DNA from: Conchocele bisecta | Lineage: Eukaryota; Mollusca; Bivalvia; Lucinida; Thyasiridae | DNA length: 64,000 bases | Direction of reading: 5' to 3' | Assembly: GCA_029237695.1 (NCBI GenBank) | Contig: CM055274.1 | Span: 14,683,505-14,747,504, forward strand | Shown here: positions 41,844 through 53,059 of the stretch, piece by piece | Layout: every line of letters begins with the position of its first letter | Numbering within the stretch: the stretch's first letter is position 1 | The notes under the pieces: model-generated | The model's database searches: none | Told to the model about the DNA's origin: nothing | The model's input: the letters and a program-made list of their open reading frames with translations, nothing else | Position numbers and translations under genes: made by a program

Positions 41844-42092
41844 GGGGCCCGTTTCACTAAACTTCGTACGACTAAAATGTTCGTAAGTGCAAATTTAGGA
41901 TCTTCTGGAAATTTCAATTGATGGATTTACATTTGTTGAGCATAGGCTGCATATGCAGCCTGTGCTAAATAAATGTAAATCCAATAATTGTTTACAAGAA
42001 AACATTGTTAATGTGACATTTACAGACTGCCATAATTTTGCACTTACGAACATTTTAGTCGTAAGAAGTTTAGTGAAACGGCCCCAGATGTT
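41844..42092. repeat. MITE family B copy
   Basis: GGGGCCCGTTTCACTAAACT to AAGTTTAGTGAAACGGCCCC; only about 75 bp after the previous copy. Confidence 0.85.
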
Positions 42093-42454
42093 CCCATGAT
42101 ATCCGGTTAGAGAGGCTCCAGCACATGTATATGTGCTACGCTTATACCATGACGAGATGCAATTATAAGATGAAGTTTTATCATGCACACATACTTGTAC
42201 ACATTATCTATATACTTGTAAAGTTCATGTTACTAATAATATCTGAAGGCATTTGATGAAGTGCTCATTCCCACAGTTGTACTTCATATGTAATCATACG
42301 TTGTTAGATATGATTGTGCTTTTGTTTACATTGCGTGTATCGCGGCGGCTGTTTTATCTTAGTACACACTTCTGTGTGGTTTATTATATCCACATTCATA
42401 CCCTATTTTGAAGATAAAAATTAACCGTCCAGTTTCTTGTCAGAAGTAAAAATG

Positions 42455-42670
42455 TTTAACTGAAATTGTAGGGACTTGAAACTTGGTGTGTGCCTTCCGC
42501 ATGGTGTGTAGATGCGCAAAGTGAATTTCGATTTTTGATTGGAACCCCGGTCATGGATTGTCTTCCCCTTTTCGACTTGGAATTTCCCAATTTTGCCTTG
42601 ATAAATAACACTTCTTAACAGTAATATGTAGTGACTTGAAACTTGCTGTGTGCTTTCCGTATGGTGTGTA
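42455..42670. repeat. Tandem-like repeat with GACTTGAAACTTG
   Basis: GGGACTTGAAACTTGGTGTG at 42470 and GTGACTTGAAACTTGCTGTG at 42631 head two related units. The block CCCCGGTCATGGATTGTCTT (near 42544) recurs in the same orientation at about 46175. Confidence 0.55.
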
Positions 42671-43699
42671 CATATAGTCCATTTGACGCTACTATACATT
42701 TAATACACAACCTAGAAATTGTGTTTACTATAAACTTGTATTGCTGATTTGTACTCTCATGGTGTCCTACAACAAATTCAGCTTGGTTGCTAAAACGGCA
42801 ACTTTGGGCAACTTCCGTGATTTGCATAAATCCAAGATGGCCGCCAAATGTTATATACATACATAATATACGATACATATCGTATTGTAGAAGCAATTTT
42901 TTATGAAAGTACATGTAAAGATGATAGATGCACTAACTATCATCAACTGCAAGTTAAAAATAATTTGTATAAATCCAAGATGGCCTAATAATGCTATAGA
43001 AATACATGATTTCCGATATATATTGCATTGCAGAAGCTATATGTATGCTAAAAAAACATGTAAACGTACAATATGTAGTAACTGATAATTTAAGGAATGT
43101 TTTTCAATCAACTGCAAGTTGGACCTAATTTACATAATTGCAAGATGGCCGCCATTTCAAGATAATAATTAATTTTGAGAAGAAATTGCCAAAAGTGTAC
43201 TATCCATGTACGTACAATTTACCTGCACAGAAATCTTGGGTTACCAATTTGTCTAATTTCCTGCTTTCTGACACGTTTTGGAGCACATTGTTTGGGGTGG
43301 GGGTTAGCAAGAAGGGACGCCTCCACTGAACCAACCCTTGATCAATACAATGTGCATAGTCTACAACCTGCCTGCACAAAGTTTAACTACAACATTTTAT
43401 CTGTACAGAAACTATAACTAGATACAACGCGATAAAAATGCACTAATTCATAACAAATATTACATTTTTGTGTCACCATACATAATATCTGATAGTGTTG
43501 TTCCTACCACGCGTGTTTTATTTCACAAATGTGTTGTTGTTTGTTGCTGTTAGTCCTGATGAACAGATATGCACCCCAATGTCAGACCCCATTAGTATAT
43601 ATTATCTATCATGTATACATGTGACCATTTTATTCTGACTCTTGGAGGAAAATGCAACACAACTGAACTGACTTGTGTCATGTCACATCATGTGTTTTC

Positions 43700-44107
43700 G
43701 AGACTTGTATAGCAGCAGATCAGCAAGCACTGCCTGATGAGGCAGCAAACATCACTCACTTCGGGTGGGAGATCCGGGATGGCGTCCACGTTCCTATCAT
43801 TGACAAGGGTGACACAACTCCATCACATATGAGTTATGTGATTCACGCTCAGAGTAGGGTACATGGTAAGTAGTGCAGCACTGGGTTGTATGGCTGCCAC
43901 ATGGAACATATTTCATGTACATCATAATGTAGCTGCTCTGGCTGGGAACGAGGAGGTAACGATGGGCAGGAGGGTGCGCTTGGAATGGAATGGCATAGCA
44001 ATGTAGATCAATAGGGTGCGCTTGGATAACTTGCAGAGGAAGGTGCAGAGGAATGTGAAGTTAATGAGGATCGTCTTGCTGACCCTGACTACCTGCATGA
44101 GGACTTG
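43700..44107 (+). pseudogene. Two exon-like fragments inside the composite element
   Basis: A piece ending at 43865 before donor GTAAGT encodes QALPDEAANITHFGWEIRDG, VHVPIIDKGDTTPSHMSYVI and ends in phase 1. A second at 44037-44107, between TAACTTGCAG and GTGAGA, starts in phase 1 and encodes an acidic piece (EEGAEECEVNEDRLADPDYL). The FGWEIRDGVHVPI stretch resembles the GW-x-x-x-DG-x-x-VP segment of a protein family abundant in invertebrate genomes that precedes Cys-rich domains; I cannot name it firmly. No start, stop or flanking exons were found. Confidence 0.38.
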
Positions 44108-44144
44108 GTGAGACAGCATACTGTGTGATAGGGTATTAGGGTTT

Positions 44145-45165
44145 CAATGGTATTAACTCCAATGTTAAGTTTATGAATGTGCTAAGTTTGTAACCGTGAC
44201 CTTGGGGTAAGGGGTGGGGTGGGTCGTGGATTTGCTATAGCACAATAGAGTATCATCAGATGAATGCATATATGAAATATGAAGACGTTTCCTGTAAGGA
44301 AACAGAAGTTACACAACATTTACCCCAACGTTAAGTTTATTAACATGCTAAGTTTGTGACCTTGACCTTGGGGTAAGGGTTGGGTGGTGGGACGTGGATT
44401 TGCTACAGCATGATAGAGGGTCATCTGAGGAATGCATATATGAAATATCAAGGCATTTCATGAAAGGAAACAAATGTTATAATACATTTACTCCAACGTT
44501 AAGTTTATGAATGTGCTAAGTTTGTGACCTTGACCTTGGGGTAAGAGGTGGGCGGTGGGTCATGGATTTGCTATGGGTATCATCAGATGAATGCATGTAT
44601 GAAATATCAAGGCGTTCCATGAAAGGAAACAGATGTTACATTTACTCAAACGTTAAGTTTACGAATGTGCTAAGTTTGTGACATTGACCTTGGGGAAATG
44701 GGTGGGGTGTCATGGATTTGCTATAGCACGATAGAGTCAGATGAATGCATGTATGAAATATGAAGGCATTCCCTGTAAATAAACAGAAGTTACACAACAT
44801 TTACCCCAACGTTAAGTTTATAAACATGCTAAGTTTGTGACCTTGGCCTTGGGGTAAATGTTGGGTGGTGGGTCGTGAATTTGCCACAGCATGATAGAGG
44901 GTCATCTGACGAATGCATGTATGAAATATCAAGGCGTTCCATGAAAGGAAACAGATGTAATAAGACATTTACCCCAACGTTAAGTTTATGAATGTGCTAA
45001 GTTTGTGACCTTGACCTTGGGGTAAGGGCTGGGTGGTGGGTCATGGATTTGCTACAGCATGATAGAGGGTCATCTGAGGAATGCATGTATGAAATACATG
45101 TATGAAATCCATGAAAGGAAACAGAAGTTATAAGACATTTACCCCAACGTTAAGTTTGTGGTAAC
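44145..45165 (+). repeat. About 165-175-bp tandem repeat, six units
   Basis: Each unit contains CCCCAACGTTAAGTTTATGA, GTGCTAAGTTTGTGACCTTG, ACCTTGGGGTAAGGG, GGATTTGCTATAGCACGATA and TGAATGCATGTATGAAATAT. Units differ by small indels. The TGACCTTGACCTTGGGG core also occurs (as the complement) in an array at 60140-60730. Confidence 0.9.
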
Positions 45166-46291
45166 AATCCATTAGTGTCACTCCTGTGGTTTCATGGTTT
45201 CTCTGCAGTTATTGCTGATTATAAGACTTGAAACTGCAGCCAGTGCAAGGTGAATATGGCAGGGCACAATTGCTCGTCTTGGCCACCCTCTCTCAGATTC
45301 AAAGATGAGCAGGGTCATATGCCTTTGAAACATCCAGTACAACCCCGCTTCCGTGATACCTGACCTATCAATTCAAACATCCTGCATGCATACCTATTAT
45401 ACAATATGTACATGGACAAATTGGTAACCCAATATATATATGTAGACAGGTCGTGTGTACATGGATATTATACAAGTGGCAATTTATGCACAAAAATAAT
45501 GAAAATCTTAAGAAATGGCTGCCATCTTGAAATTATGTATATCGTTGTGAATACATTCCGTACATTATCAGTTACTGCACCGGTTATCTTTATCTTTACA
45601 TGTGTTTTCACATACATATTGCTTCTACAATACACTATATATTGGAAATAATGTATTTCTATAACATTTTGTGGCCATCTTGAACTTATGCCAATTGGGA
45701 TTAACTTGCAGTTGATATATATACATTCCTTAAATTATCAGTTACTGCATCTATCATCTATACATGTACTTTCACAATATATATTGCTTATACAATACAC
45801 TATATATCGGACATCATGTATTTCTAGAACATATGGCGGCCATCTTGGATTTATCCAAATTATATTTAACTTGAATTTGTTGAATAATTACTCCATCTTT
45901 CAGTTTTACATGCACTTTCACATACATATTGCTTCTACAATACGATATATATCGGATATCATGTACTTCTCTATCATTTGGCGGCCATCTTGTATTTATG
46001 CAAATTATGGAAGTTGCCCAAAGTTGCCGTTTTGGCAACCAAGCTTAATTTGTTATAGGACCCCTTCCGAGTACAAATCAACGATAAAAGTTTATATTAA
46101 ATACAATTTCTAGGTTCCGAAATTTTCAAATGGACTAATTATACGTAATGTGCATTCCGATTTTTTATTCGACCCCCGGTCATGTATTATCTCCCCCTTT
46201 TCGACTTAGCATGTTGGAAAAGTGGGTATATCGCGATGGCGCGATATTGCCGGACTGTGCTATAGTTTTGATATGTTTCACTGTTCTTCTT

Positions 46292-46791
46292 NNNNNNNNN
46301 NNNNNNNNNNNNNNNNNNNNNNNNNNNNNNNNNNNNNNNNNNNNNNNNNNNNNNNNNNNNNNNNNNNNNNNNNNNNNNNNNNNNNNNNNNNNNNNNNNNN
46401 NNNNNNNNNNNNNNNNNNNNNNNNNNNNNNNNNNNNNNNNNNNNNNNNNNNNNNNNNNNNNNNNNNNNNNNNNNNNNNNNNNNNNNNNNNNNNNNNNNNN
46501 NNNNNNNNNNNNNNNNNNNNNNNNNNNNNNNNNNNNNNNNNNNNNNNNNNNNNNNNNNNNNNNNNNNNNNNNNNNNNNNNNNNNNNNNNNNNNNNNNNNN
46601 NNNNNNNNNNNNNNNNNNNNNNNNNNNNNNNNNNNNNNNNNNNNNNNNNNNNNNNNNNNNNNNNNNNNNNNNNNNNNNNNNNNNNNNNNNNNNNNNNNNN
46701 NNNNNNNNNNNNNNNNNNNNNNNNNNNNNNNNNNNNNNNNNNNNNNNNNNNNNNNNNNNNNNNNNNNNNNNNNNNNNNNNNNNNNNNNNNN
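46292..46791. other. Assembly gap, 500 N
   Basis: Exactly 500 undetermined bases; the true length is unknown. Frames spanning it are meaningless. Confidence 1.
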
Positions 46792-46966
46792 GGTGCCAGA
46801 ACTATTAATTTAGATCTGTAATTGGTAAATGGGTGATGGTGTAATTTGAGGGACCTTGGATATGAAGGAAATGTTCAAGGTCACTCAAAAGACATCACCA
46901 CCTGTAGTTGTAGGTATTATAGTCAAAATGTAACATAATTATGAAGAATACAAACATGTAACATAG

Positions 46967-47240
46967 TTATGAAGTATAAACCTCGTCCATTAAATTGACA
47001 ATCCCCGATTGGTACAATTCGGGATTGAGCTGCGACCACGGCCCGACGTCGTTCGACCCAATGCAAATCTCCAGAGTACGAGCCCCTCCTCCACCAAACT
47101 GAGCCTGCAGATCTGTGAACACGACATCATTCGAAAATATATCGAATGTGCGTCGTTCCTTATTTATTTTTAAAACAAAACGGTCGGATGCCAAGTTCTG
47201 TTGTTGTTCCTGTTGCTGTTGTTTCGTTTCAAATCCCCAC
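46967..47240 (-). CDS. Unidentified ORF or exon remnant
   Basis: Minus-strand open frame without an ATG, preceded by an in-frame stop and ended by TAA. It starts with a Gln-rich run (QQQQEQQQN), then a mixed, non-repetitive stretch with RFVLKINKERRTFDIFSNDV, FGGGGARTLEICIG and SNDVGPWSQLNPELYQSGIV. Amino-acid composition and higher GC are more protein-like than most frames here, but I recognise no family and see no good splice acceptor. It may be an exon of a gene running into the gap or a decayed mobile-element gene. Confidence 0.3.
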
Positions 47241-47399
47241 ACTTACTTTTTGCTGAAATGTCTCACGAAGAAGATCGAAACCGCGAGATTTTATATTTTT
47301 CCCGGAAACGGCTAAAAAATGTAGGGTTGGCGTTTTATCAATAAAAATGTCAGGTAGGGTCGGGTTACCCGAAACAAACACTTTGTTTTAGACCCAACT

Positions 47400-47940
47400 A
47401 AGAAAACAAAAGTTAGATTTTGAAAATCGGTCCACAAATAAAAACAATTGTTAGCTCCCATGTAATTCCCAGAGGTAAAGCTTGGAAATGGTGTAACTAA
47501 TAAAACAAAAGTTAGATTTTGAAAATCGGTCCACAAATAAAAACAATTGTTAGCTCCCATGTAATTCCCAGAGGTAAAGCTTGGAAATGTGTAACTAATA
47601 AAACAAAAGTTAGATTTTGAAATCGGTCCACAAATAAAAACAATTGTTAGCTCCTATGTAATTCCCAGAGGTAAAGCTTGGAAATGGTGTAACTAATAAA
47701 ACAAAAGTTAGATTTTGAAAATCGGTCCACAAATAAAAACAATTGTTAGCTCCCATGTAATTCCCAGAGGTAAAGCTTGGAAATGGTGTAACTAATAAAA
47801 CAAAAGTTAGATTTGAAAATCGGTCCACAAATAAAAACAATTGTTAGCTCCCATGTAATTCCCAGAGGTAAAGCTTGGAAATGGTGTAACTAATAAAACA
47901 AAAGTTAGATTTTGAAAATCGGTCCCACAATAAAAAAAAG
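47400..47940. repeat. About 99-bp tandem array derived from element family J
   Basis: Five to six units with AAAAGTTAGATTTTGAAAAT, CGGTCCACAAATAAAAACAA, TTGTTAGCTCCCATGTAATT and CAGAGGTAAAGCTTGGAAAT. The right edge (CCCCATGTTAAATTCCCATA) equals the body of the hairpin element at 30175-30712, so the array is a local amplification of that family. Confidence 0.88.
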
Positions 47941-47999
47941 ATTGTTAGCCCCCATGTTAAATTCCCATAGGAAAACTGTCAGTGTGAGCTAACTACTCG

Positions 48000-48345
48000 C
48001 GTAAAGTTCAAAATATCTAACCATCATGGAATATCGATTAATTTCCCAGATGTTGTAATATTAATTTCTGTATCACATAAAACGTTCAATATATAGCAAA
48101 CGTCCGCATACTATTTGATCACCCCGCGTATATGATAACGCCTTTTGCTATCATATTTATCAGGCTTGGCTCGGGAACGGCAAGCGACGTAATTCCTACG
48201 CGTTTCCTAATCTGGACTGATAAACTGAATACAACAATACCCTGGCCGGGTATTCTCTATTGTTTGCCCTAGTTTCGACACCATGAAAACACCGCATCAA
48301 CATTGCCAATATCTGTTATGTTAACTTAATCGTTAATTTCTCACA
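48000..48345. other. Nothing recognised
   Basis: No gene or repeat seen apart from a small inverted pair around 48118-48165. Confidence 0.35.
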
Positions 48346-48346
48346 T

Positions 48347-48562
48347 GGGCCCGTTTCACTAAACTTCGTATGACTAAAATGTTCGTAAGTGCAAAAGGTA
48401 GGATCGTCGGACATTTCAATGGAAGGATTTACATTTTTTGAACTTAGGCTCAATAAATGTAAATCTAATAATCGTTTACATGAAAACGTGGTCAATGTGA
48501 AATTTACAGACTATAATAATATTGCACTTAGAACATTTTAGTCGTACGAAGTATAGTGAAGG
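48347..48562. repeat. MITE family B, diverged copy
   Basis: GGGCCCGTTTCACTAAACTT to CGTACGAAGTATAGTGAA; the central palindrome is shortened. Confidence 0.72.
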
Positions 48563-49610
48563 CTGTGTGAAGTTAGCACTGCAATCGCAGATCGCAAATC
48601 AACATTCAAATCGAATGTCGAGTCGAATGTAGAGCTGTAAAGTTTGGATATGTAGACAACTTGAATGGGCAGCTGCTGGCTCTGCAATGGACATTTGTAC
48701 TTACAGTACAACGTGAATGTACAACTGGCTAGTGCCAATGTACAGCTGGCTCTGCAATCGACATTCAAACTCGTATTTTCTGTTAAATCTGAATGTAGAG
48801 CTGAATATGTATGTGGAGCTGAGTACTTCCAATGTACAGCTAGCTCTGCAATCGACATTCAAACATGTATTGTCTGTTCAATCTGAATGTAGAGCTGTGT
48901 ACTTGCAATGTACAGCTGGCTCCGCAATCGACATTCAAACTTGTATCTTCCGATCAATCTGAATGTAGAGCTGGGTATTCCCAATGTAGAGCTGGCTCTG
49001 CAATCGCCATTCAAACTCGTAATGTCGGTTTATTCTGACTGTAGAGCTGGGTATTTCCAATGTACAGCTGGCTTTGCAATCGACATTCAAACATACATTT
49101 TCGGTTGAATCTGAATGTAGAGCTGAGTTCTTCCAATGTACATTCGAAGAACTCAGCTCTACATTCAGATTGAACTGAAAATGCGAGTTTGAATGTCGAT
49201 TGCAGAGCCAGCTGCGCATTCGAAATACCCAGCTCTACATTCAGATTCACCCGAAAATACATGTTCGAATGTCGATTGCAGAGCCAGCTGTACATTCGAA
49301 GTAGCCAGCTCTATCTCCACATTGATCAGAAAATGCGAGTTTGAATGTCGATTGCTGTACATTGGAATTACCTAGCTGTACATTCAGATTCACCCGAAAA
49401 TATATCTTTGAATGTCGATTGCAGAACCAGCTGTACATTCGAAGTACCCATCTCTACATTCAGATTGAACAGAAAATGCGAGTTTGAATGTCGATTGCAG
49501 AGCCAGCTGTACATTGGAAGTACCCAGCTCTACATGCAGAATCACTGAAAAATACATGTTTGAATGTCGATTGAAGAGCCAGCTGTACATTGGAAGTACC
49601 CAGCATAAAT
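48555..49610. repeat. Fold-back satellite, first block
   Basis: About 66-bp units. From 48660 to 49140 the units read GTACAGCTGGCTCTGCAATC, GACATTCAAAC, TCTGAATGTAGAGCTG; from 49145 to 49610 the same unit appears reversed (CAGCTCTACATTCAGATT, GAATGTCGATTGCAGAGCCA). The turn is near 49145 at TGTACATTCGAAGAACTCAG. The left edge carries GGCTGTGTGAAGTTAGCACT, also present at both edges of the second block. Confidence 0.88.
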
Positions 49611-50485
49611 CCATGCATATAATGGATTGAATTTAATAAATCGAATTAATACAACATTCAACCGTGCCGAAGCGTATTCATGTATGACCGGGTGTCGCTA
49701 CTTATGGCCAATGAAAATGCTCAAAATCTTGCACACCATTTTGAGTTGAAATGTAAAGGAATGTATTCACGGCTGTGTGAAGTTAGCACTGCAATCGCAG
49801 ACCGACAATCAACATTCAAATCGAATGTCAATTCACATTGAACAGAACATTCGAGTTTAAATGTCGATTGCACAGCCATCTTTATATTCGAAGTAGCAAG
49901 CTGTACATTCAGATTCACTCGAAAATACATGTTTGAATGTCCATTGCAGAGCCAGCTGTACATAGGAACTATCCAGTACTACATTCATATTCAACATAAA
50001 ATGCGATTTTGAATGTCGATTGCAGAGCCAGCTGTACATTCGAAGTACCCATGCAGCTCTACAATCAAATTCACCGGAAAATACGTCTTTGAATGTCGAT
50101 TGCAGAGCCAGCAGTGCATTGGCACTAGTCAGTTGTGTATTCGCATTGTACTCTACATACATATTTGAATGTCGATTGCAGAGCCAGCTGTGCATTTGAA
50201 CTAGCCTGCTGTTCATTCAAGTTGTCTACACGCATTAACTTTCAGCTCTACATTCAACTCGACATTCGATTTGAATGTTGATTGTCGATCTGCGATTGCA
50301 GTGCTAACTTCACACAGCCATGAATACATTCCTTTACATTTCAACTCAAAATGGTGTGCAAGATTTTGAGCATTTTCATTGGCCATGAGTAGCGACACCC
50401 GGTCATACATGAATACGCTTCGGCACGGTTGAAATGTTGTATTAATTCGATTTATTAAATTCAATCCATTATATGCATGGATTTA
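49610..50485. repeat. Fold-back satellite, second block with 190-bp inverted ends
   Basis: 49612-49810 (TCCATGCATATAATGGATTG, CCGTGCCGAAGCGTATTCAT, GACCGGGTGTCGCTACTTAT) is repeated inverted at 50285-50482. Between lie five 66-bp units in reverse orientation. The two blocks thus form a complex array of inverted arms sharing one monomer. Confidence 0.88.
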
Positions 50486-50713
50486 CCTGTGAGAGAACCC
50501 CGTAATTGTCAACTTAAAAATAATACACCGTGCAAGAGAACACCCCTAATCACCCGCGTACATTGTCCCGCAGTCATTATACAATAATCACCACCCACAC
50601 AAATTCATACGCAGGTGGCAAACGCCCCCGAAATATTATAAACTGCATTTTTGTTAAAAACATGTTATTCAGAAATGTAATACAGGATATTCCATCGTAC
50701 ATCTTGAAATAAC

Positions 50714-50822
50714 AGCTTGAAATAATACGCCCATGTACGTCGGCTTCCGCGTAAACAACTCGTTCGCTTCGCTTACTCGTTGTTTACGCGGAAGCCAACG
50801 TACACTCGTGTATTATTTTACG
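50714..50822. repeat. Hairpin element, about 45-bp stem
   Basis: AATAATACGCCCATGTACGT, CGGCTTCCGCGTAAACAACT and the complementary AGTTGTTTACGCGGAAGCC side (with small mismatches) meet around TTCGCTTCGCTTACTCG. Confidence 0.75.
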
Positions 50823-51119
50823 CTATTCAAACATGTACACTAGAATATCCTCTACGTTTCGAATGCGAAAAACACACTATTGAGATGAAATACGTACATC
50901 TGTTCATTTCTATTTGTTTTGAGAAATGTTGATAAATGACGACATTGCATGTCCACGTGTTGTTATATTAAGTGTATTGAACGTTGATATGTCGCCTGTC
51001 ACAGATCCAACTATATGATGAGTAACTACAATGAACGAGTATTCTAGGTGTCTAATTGCTATTTGTCTGTTGTTTTATGGCTTCATTACGATAGCTCCGA
51101 AGGGATATGGGCACACAAG

Positions 51120-51460
51120 TTTCTATCTCTATGGATCGCTAAATCTACATAAACTCAAATAATCATTGCTAGCTCTCAATAAGTAGAGCTAGCTCTAAAC
51201 ATAATTAGAGATAACATTAAACATTTAGAGCTAGCATTAATTATTTGAGTTTATGTAGATTTGGCGTTACAGGAACGCCAAAGCTACATAAACTTAAATA
51301 ATTAATGCCAACTCTAAATAATATAGCTAGCATTACATATTTAGAGCTAGCTTCAAATGATTTAGATAATTCTTCAAATGATTTGGAGCTAGCTGTAAAT
51401 GCTAGCTCAAATTAGTTAGAGCTAGCATTAATTAGTTGAGTTTATGTAGATTTGGCTTTC
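51120..51460. repeat. GAGCTAGC-rich fold-back block
   Basis: The words TAGAGCTAGC, GCTAGCTCTAAA and AATTATTTGAGTTTATGTAG recur on both strands, with edges CTACATAAACTCAAATAATC and GAGTTTATGTAGATTTGGC inverted to each other twice. A palindrome-rich element with a 10-14-bp core rather than a simple tandem. Confidence 0.7.
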
Positions 51461-51464
51461 CATA

Positions 51465-51780
51465 TATCTCGTTCCCACGACATATCGTTTCGTTCCTATG
51501 CTAATGCATCTCGCTCTCACGATGTAGCATCTCGTTCCAACGAGTTACAGTGGGGTCAGCATGTAAGTGCACACACGAACGAACATGACAGGTTGGAACC
51601 AACCTGTCGTGTTCGTTCGTGTGTGCACTTACACGCTGACCCCACTGTAGCTATCTCATTCACTCACGACATAGTATTTCTTTCCCATGAGATAGCATCG
51701 CGTTCCAACGAAAACAGCATCTCGTTCCAACGAGATAACAACTCGTTCGAACGACATATTCATACACCATAGCAACAGGT
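51465..51780 (+). repeat. TCTCGTTCCAACGA repeat block interrupted by MITE G
   Basis: Units of about 21 bp such as GCATCTCGTTCCAACGAG run to 51540 and from 51652 to 51760. The palindromic family G MITE (51545-51650) is inserted in a unit. Confidence 0.75.
51545..51650. repeat. Palindromic MITE family G copy
   Basis: TACAGTGGGGTCAGCATG to CACGCTGACCCCACTGTA, nested in the 21-bp repeat block. Confidence 0.82.
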
Positions 51781-51809
51781 ATTACTCCACCGATTTGATA
51801 CATTGACTA

Positions 51810-52030
51810 TGTCGTCGGAACGAGATCATAGCTATCTCCTTGGAACGAGATAATATCTGATGGGAACGAGATGCTACGTCGCGGAAACGAGATGATATCT
51901 GGTGGGAACTAGATTCTATGTCGCGGAAACGAGCTGCTATCTGGTGGGAACGAGATGATATGTGGTGGGAACGAGATAATATGTCGTAGGAACGAGATGC
52001 TAACCAGTGGGAACGAGATCTCGCGGCAAC
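51810..52030 (-). repeat. GGGAACGAGATGATAT repeat block (reverse arm)
   Basis: About ten 21-bp units such as GTGGGAACGAGATGATATG in the orientation opposite to 51465-51780, so the two form a hairpin arm pair with a 40-bp turn. Same design as the elements at 30773-31596 and 57919-58234 but a different unit sequence. Confidence 0.8.
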
Positions 52031-52244
52031 ACGAAGGTGCATGAACCATTTTTATGTTGATGATATCTATATTTTTGTCAGAAAAAAAAAAGTATTTTTA
52101 TTTTCCTGCACAGACGAACATGTATATGTTGTTATCACTCAGTTGAACCGTCTCGCAGAGAAATGAAGAGAAATTTAGATACATGTACTAGTGAACGGGT
52201 ATCTACTAGTAGATAGAAGTGAGTGAAATAGTTACTCCACCATT

Positions 52245-52443
52245 TTGACCCACACAGGTCAGACAGCATGGACACAGTAATAATTATATTTGCACTGTTC
52301 GCCATTCCATCCAGGAAACGCCCACGATGCTCCTCCAAGCAATATATAGCGTTATCAAGCTATGTAGTAATATGCTATTTGATCAGGAGCTACACTGATT
52401 ACAAATCACATGAGCCCTATTTCTCCAGTTACAGCCACAAGCC
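52245..52443. repeat. MITE family A, diverged copy
   Basis: Contains TGTTCGCCATTCCATCCAGG, TTTGATCAGGAGCTACACTG and ends TTTCTCCAGTTACAGCCACA. Confidence 0.65.
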
Positions 52444-52629
52444 GGTTCGCACATACTAACTTATGTATGCGCACCACGTGCATGTAGTGAGAACATAATG
52501 TGCGAGAATGAGGAATGGTAGCTAGTTATCTCCCGTTGAATTTATTTATAGAAATCCGGTCATGTAGGTTAGGGCGGTAGTGCTTGTAAAAAAGGCAATG
52601 TAGCATGATTTATTACGAAAGGATAAATT

Positions 52630-52830
52630 ATAGTGATTTCGACTAGTGTTGATCCAGATCATCCTACATATCTGCGCAATCTGATCCGGGACTGCATTAT
52701 TTGCCAAATTCATAGTTTCACACTTATTAATGTTATTGCAAGCAGTGTAGACTCAGATCAGACTGCACAACTGTGCAGTCTGATCTGGGTCTACACTGTT
52801 TGCAAACATCATCTGTGTCCACTCTTATCG
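52630..52830. repeat. Hairpin repeat related to family A core
   Basis: GTGTAGACTCAGATCAGACT and GTCTGATCTGGGTCTACACT flank GCACAACTGTGC at 52746-52800; a second, weaker pair lies at 52640-52700. Confidence 0.6.
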
Positions 52831-53059
52831 CATAACGCATTGTTTGTGTTATTCAGTAAGAAATTAACGCTGAAATACAGCATAGGACAGGATCTCTATA
52901 AATAGATTTGCAAAGGGAAATAACTAGCTGTGATCTCTCATTGAACGATGCAGATTATAATTATAAAATAAAGCCATCTATACATGGAAACGTGCAATAG
53001 AATACGCTATGGGAATTAATACAACTGGTACTGATGACAGGATAGTAAAATCGCATGGA

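Larger units (their letters stand above)
42690..46140. mobile_element. Composite element with inverted arms of 0.6-0.8 kb
   Basis: Left arm about 42690-43270 and right arm about 45360-46140 are diverged reverse complements, each made of three to four related sub-units with AAATCCAAGATGGCCGCCAA (left) or ATGGCGGCCATCTTGGATTT (right) and the words TTGGTTGCTAAAACGGCAAC / GTTGCCGTTTTGGCAACCAA. The 2.1-kb middle holds two exon-like pieces and a 170-bp tandem array. It looks like a long-TIR DNA transposon that has taken up host sequence; no transposase is visible. Borders are uncertain because a gap follows. Confidence 0.6.

Noticed and set aside
46148..46821. Open frames of about 200 codons at the gap
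   Set aside because: Almost entirely N.
48538..50464. Many 60-119-codon frames in the satellite blocks
   Set aside because: The 66-bp monomer is divisible by three, so open frames are expected without function.
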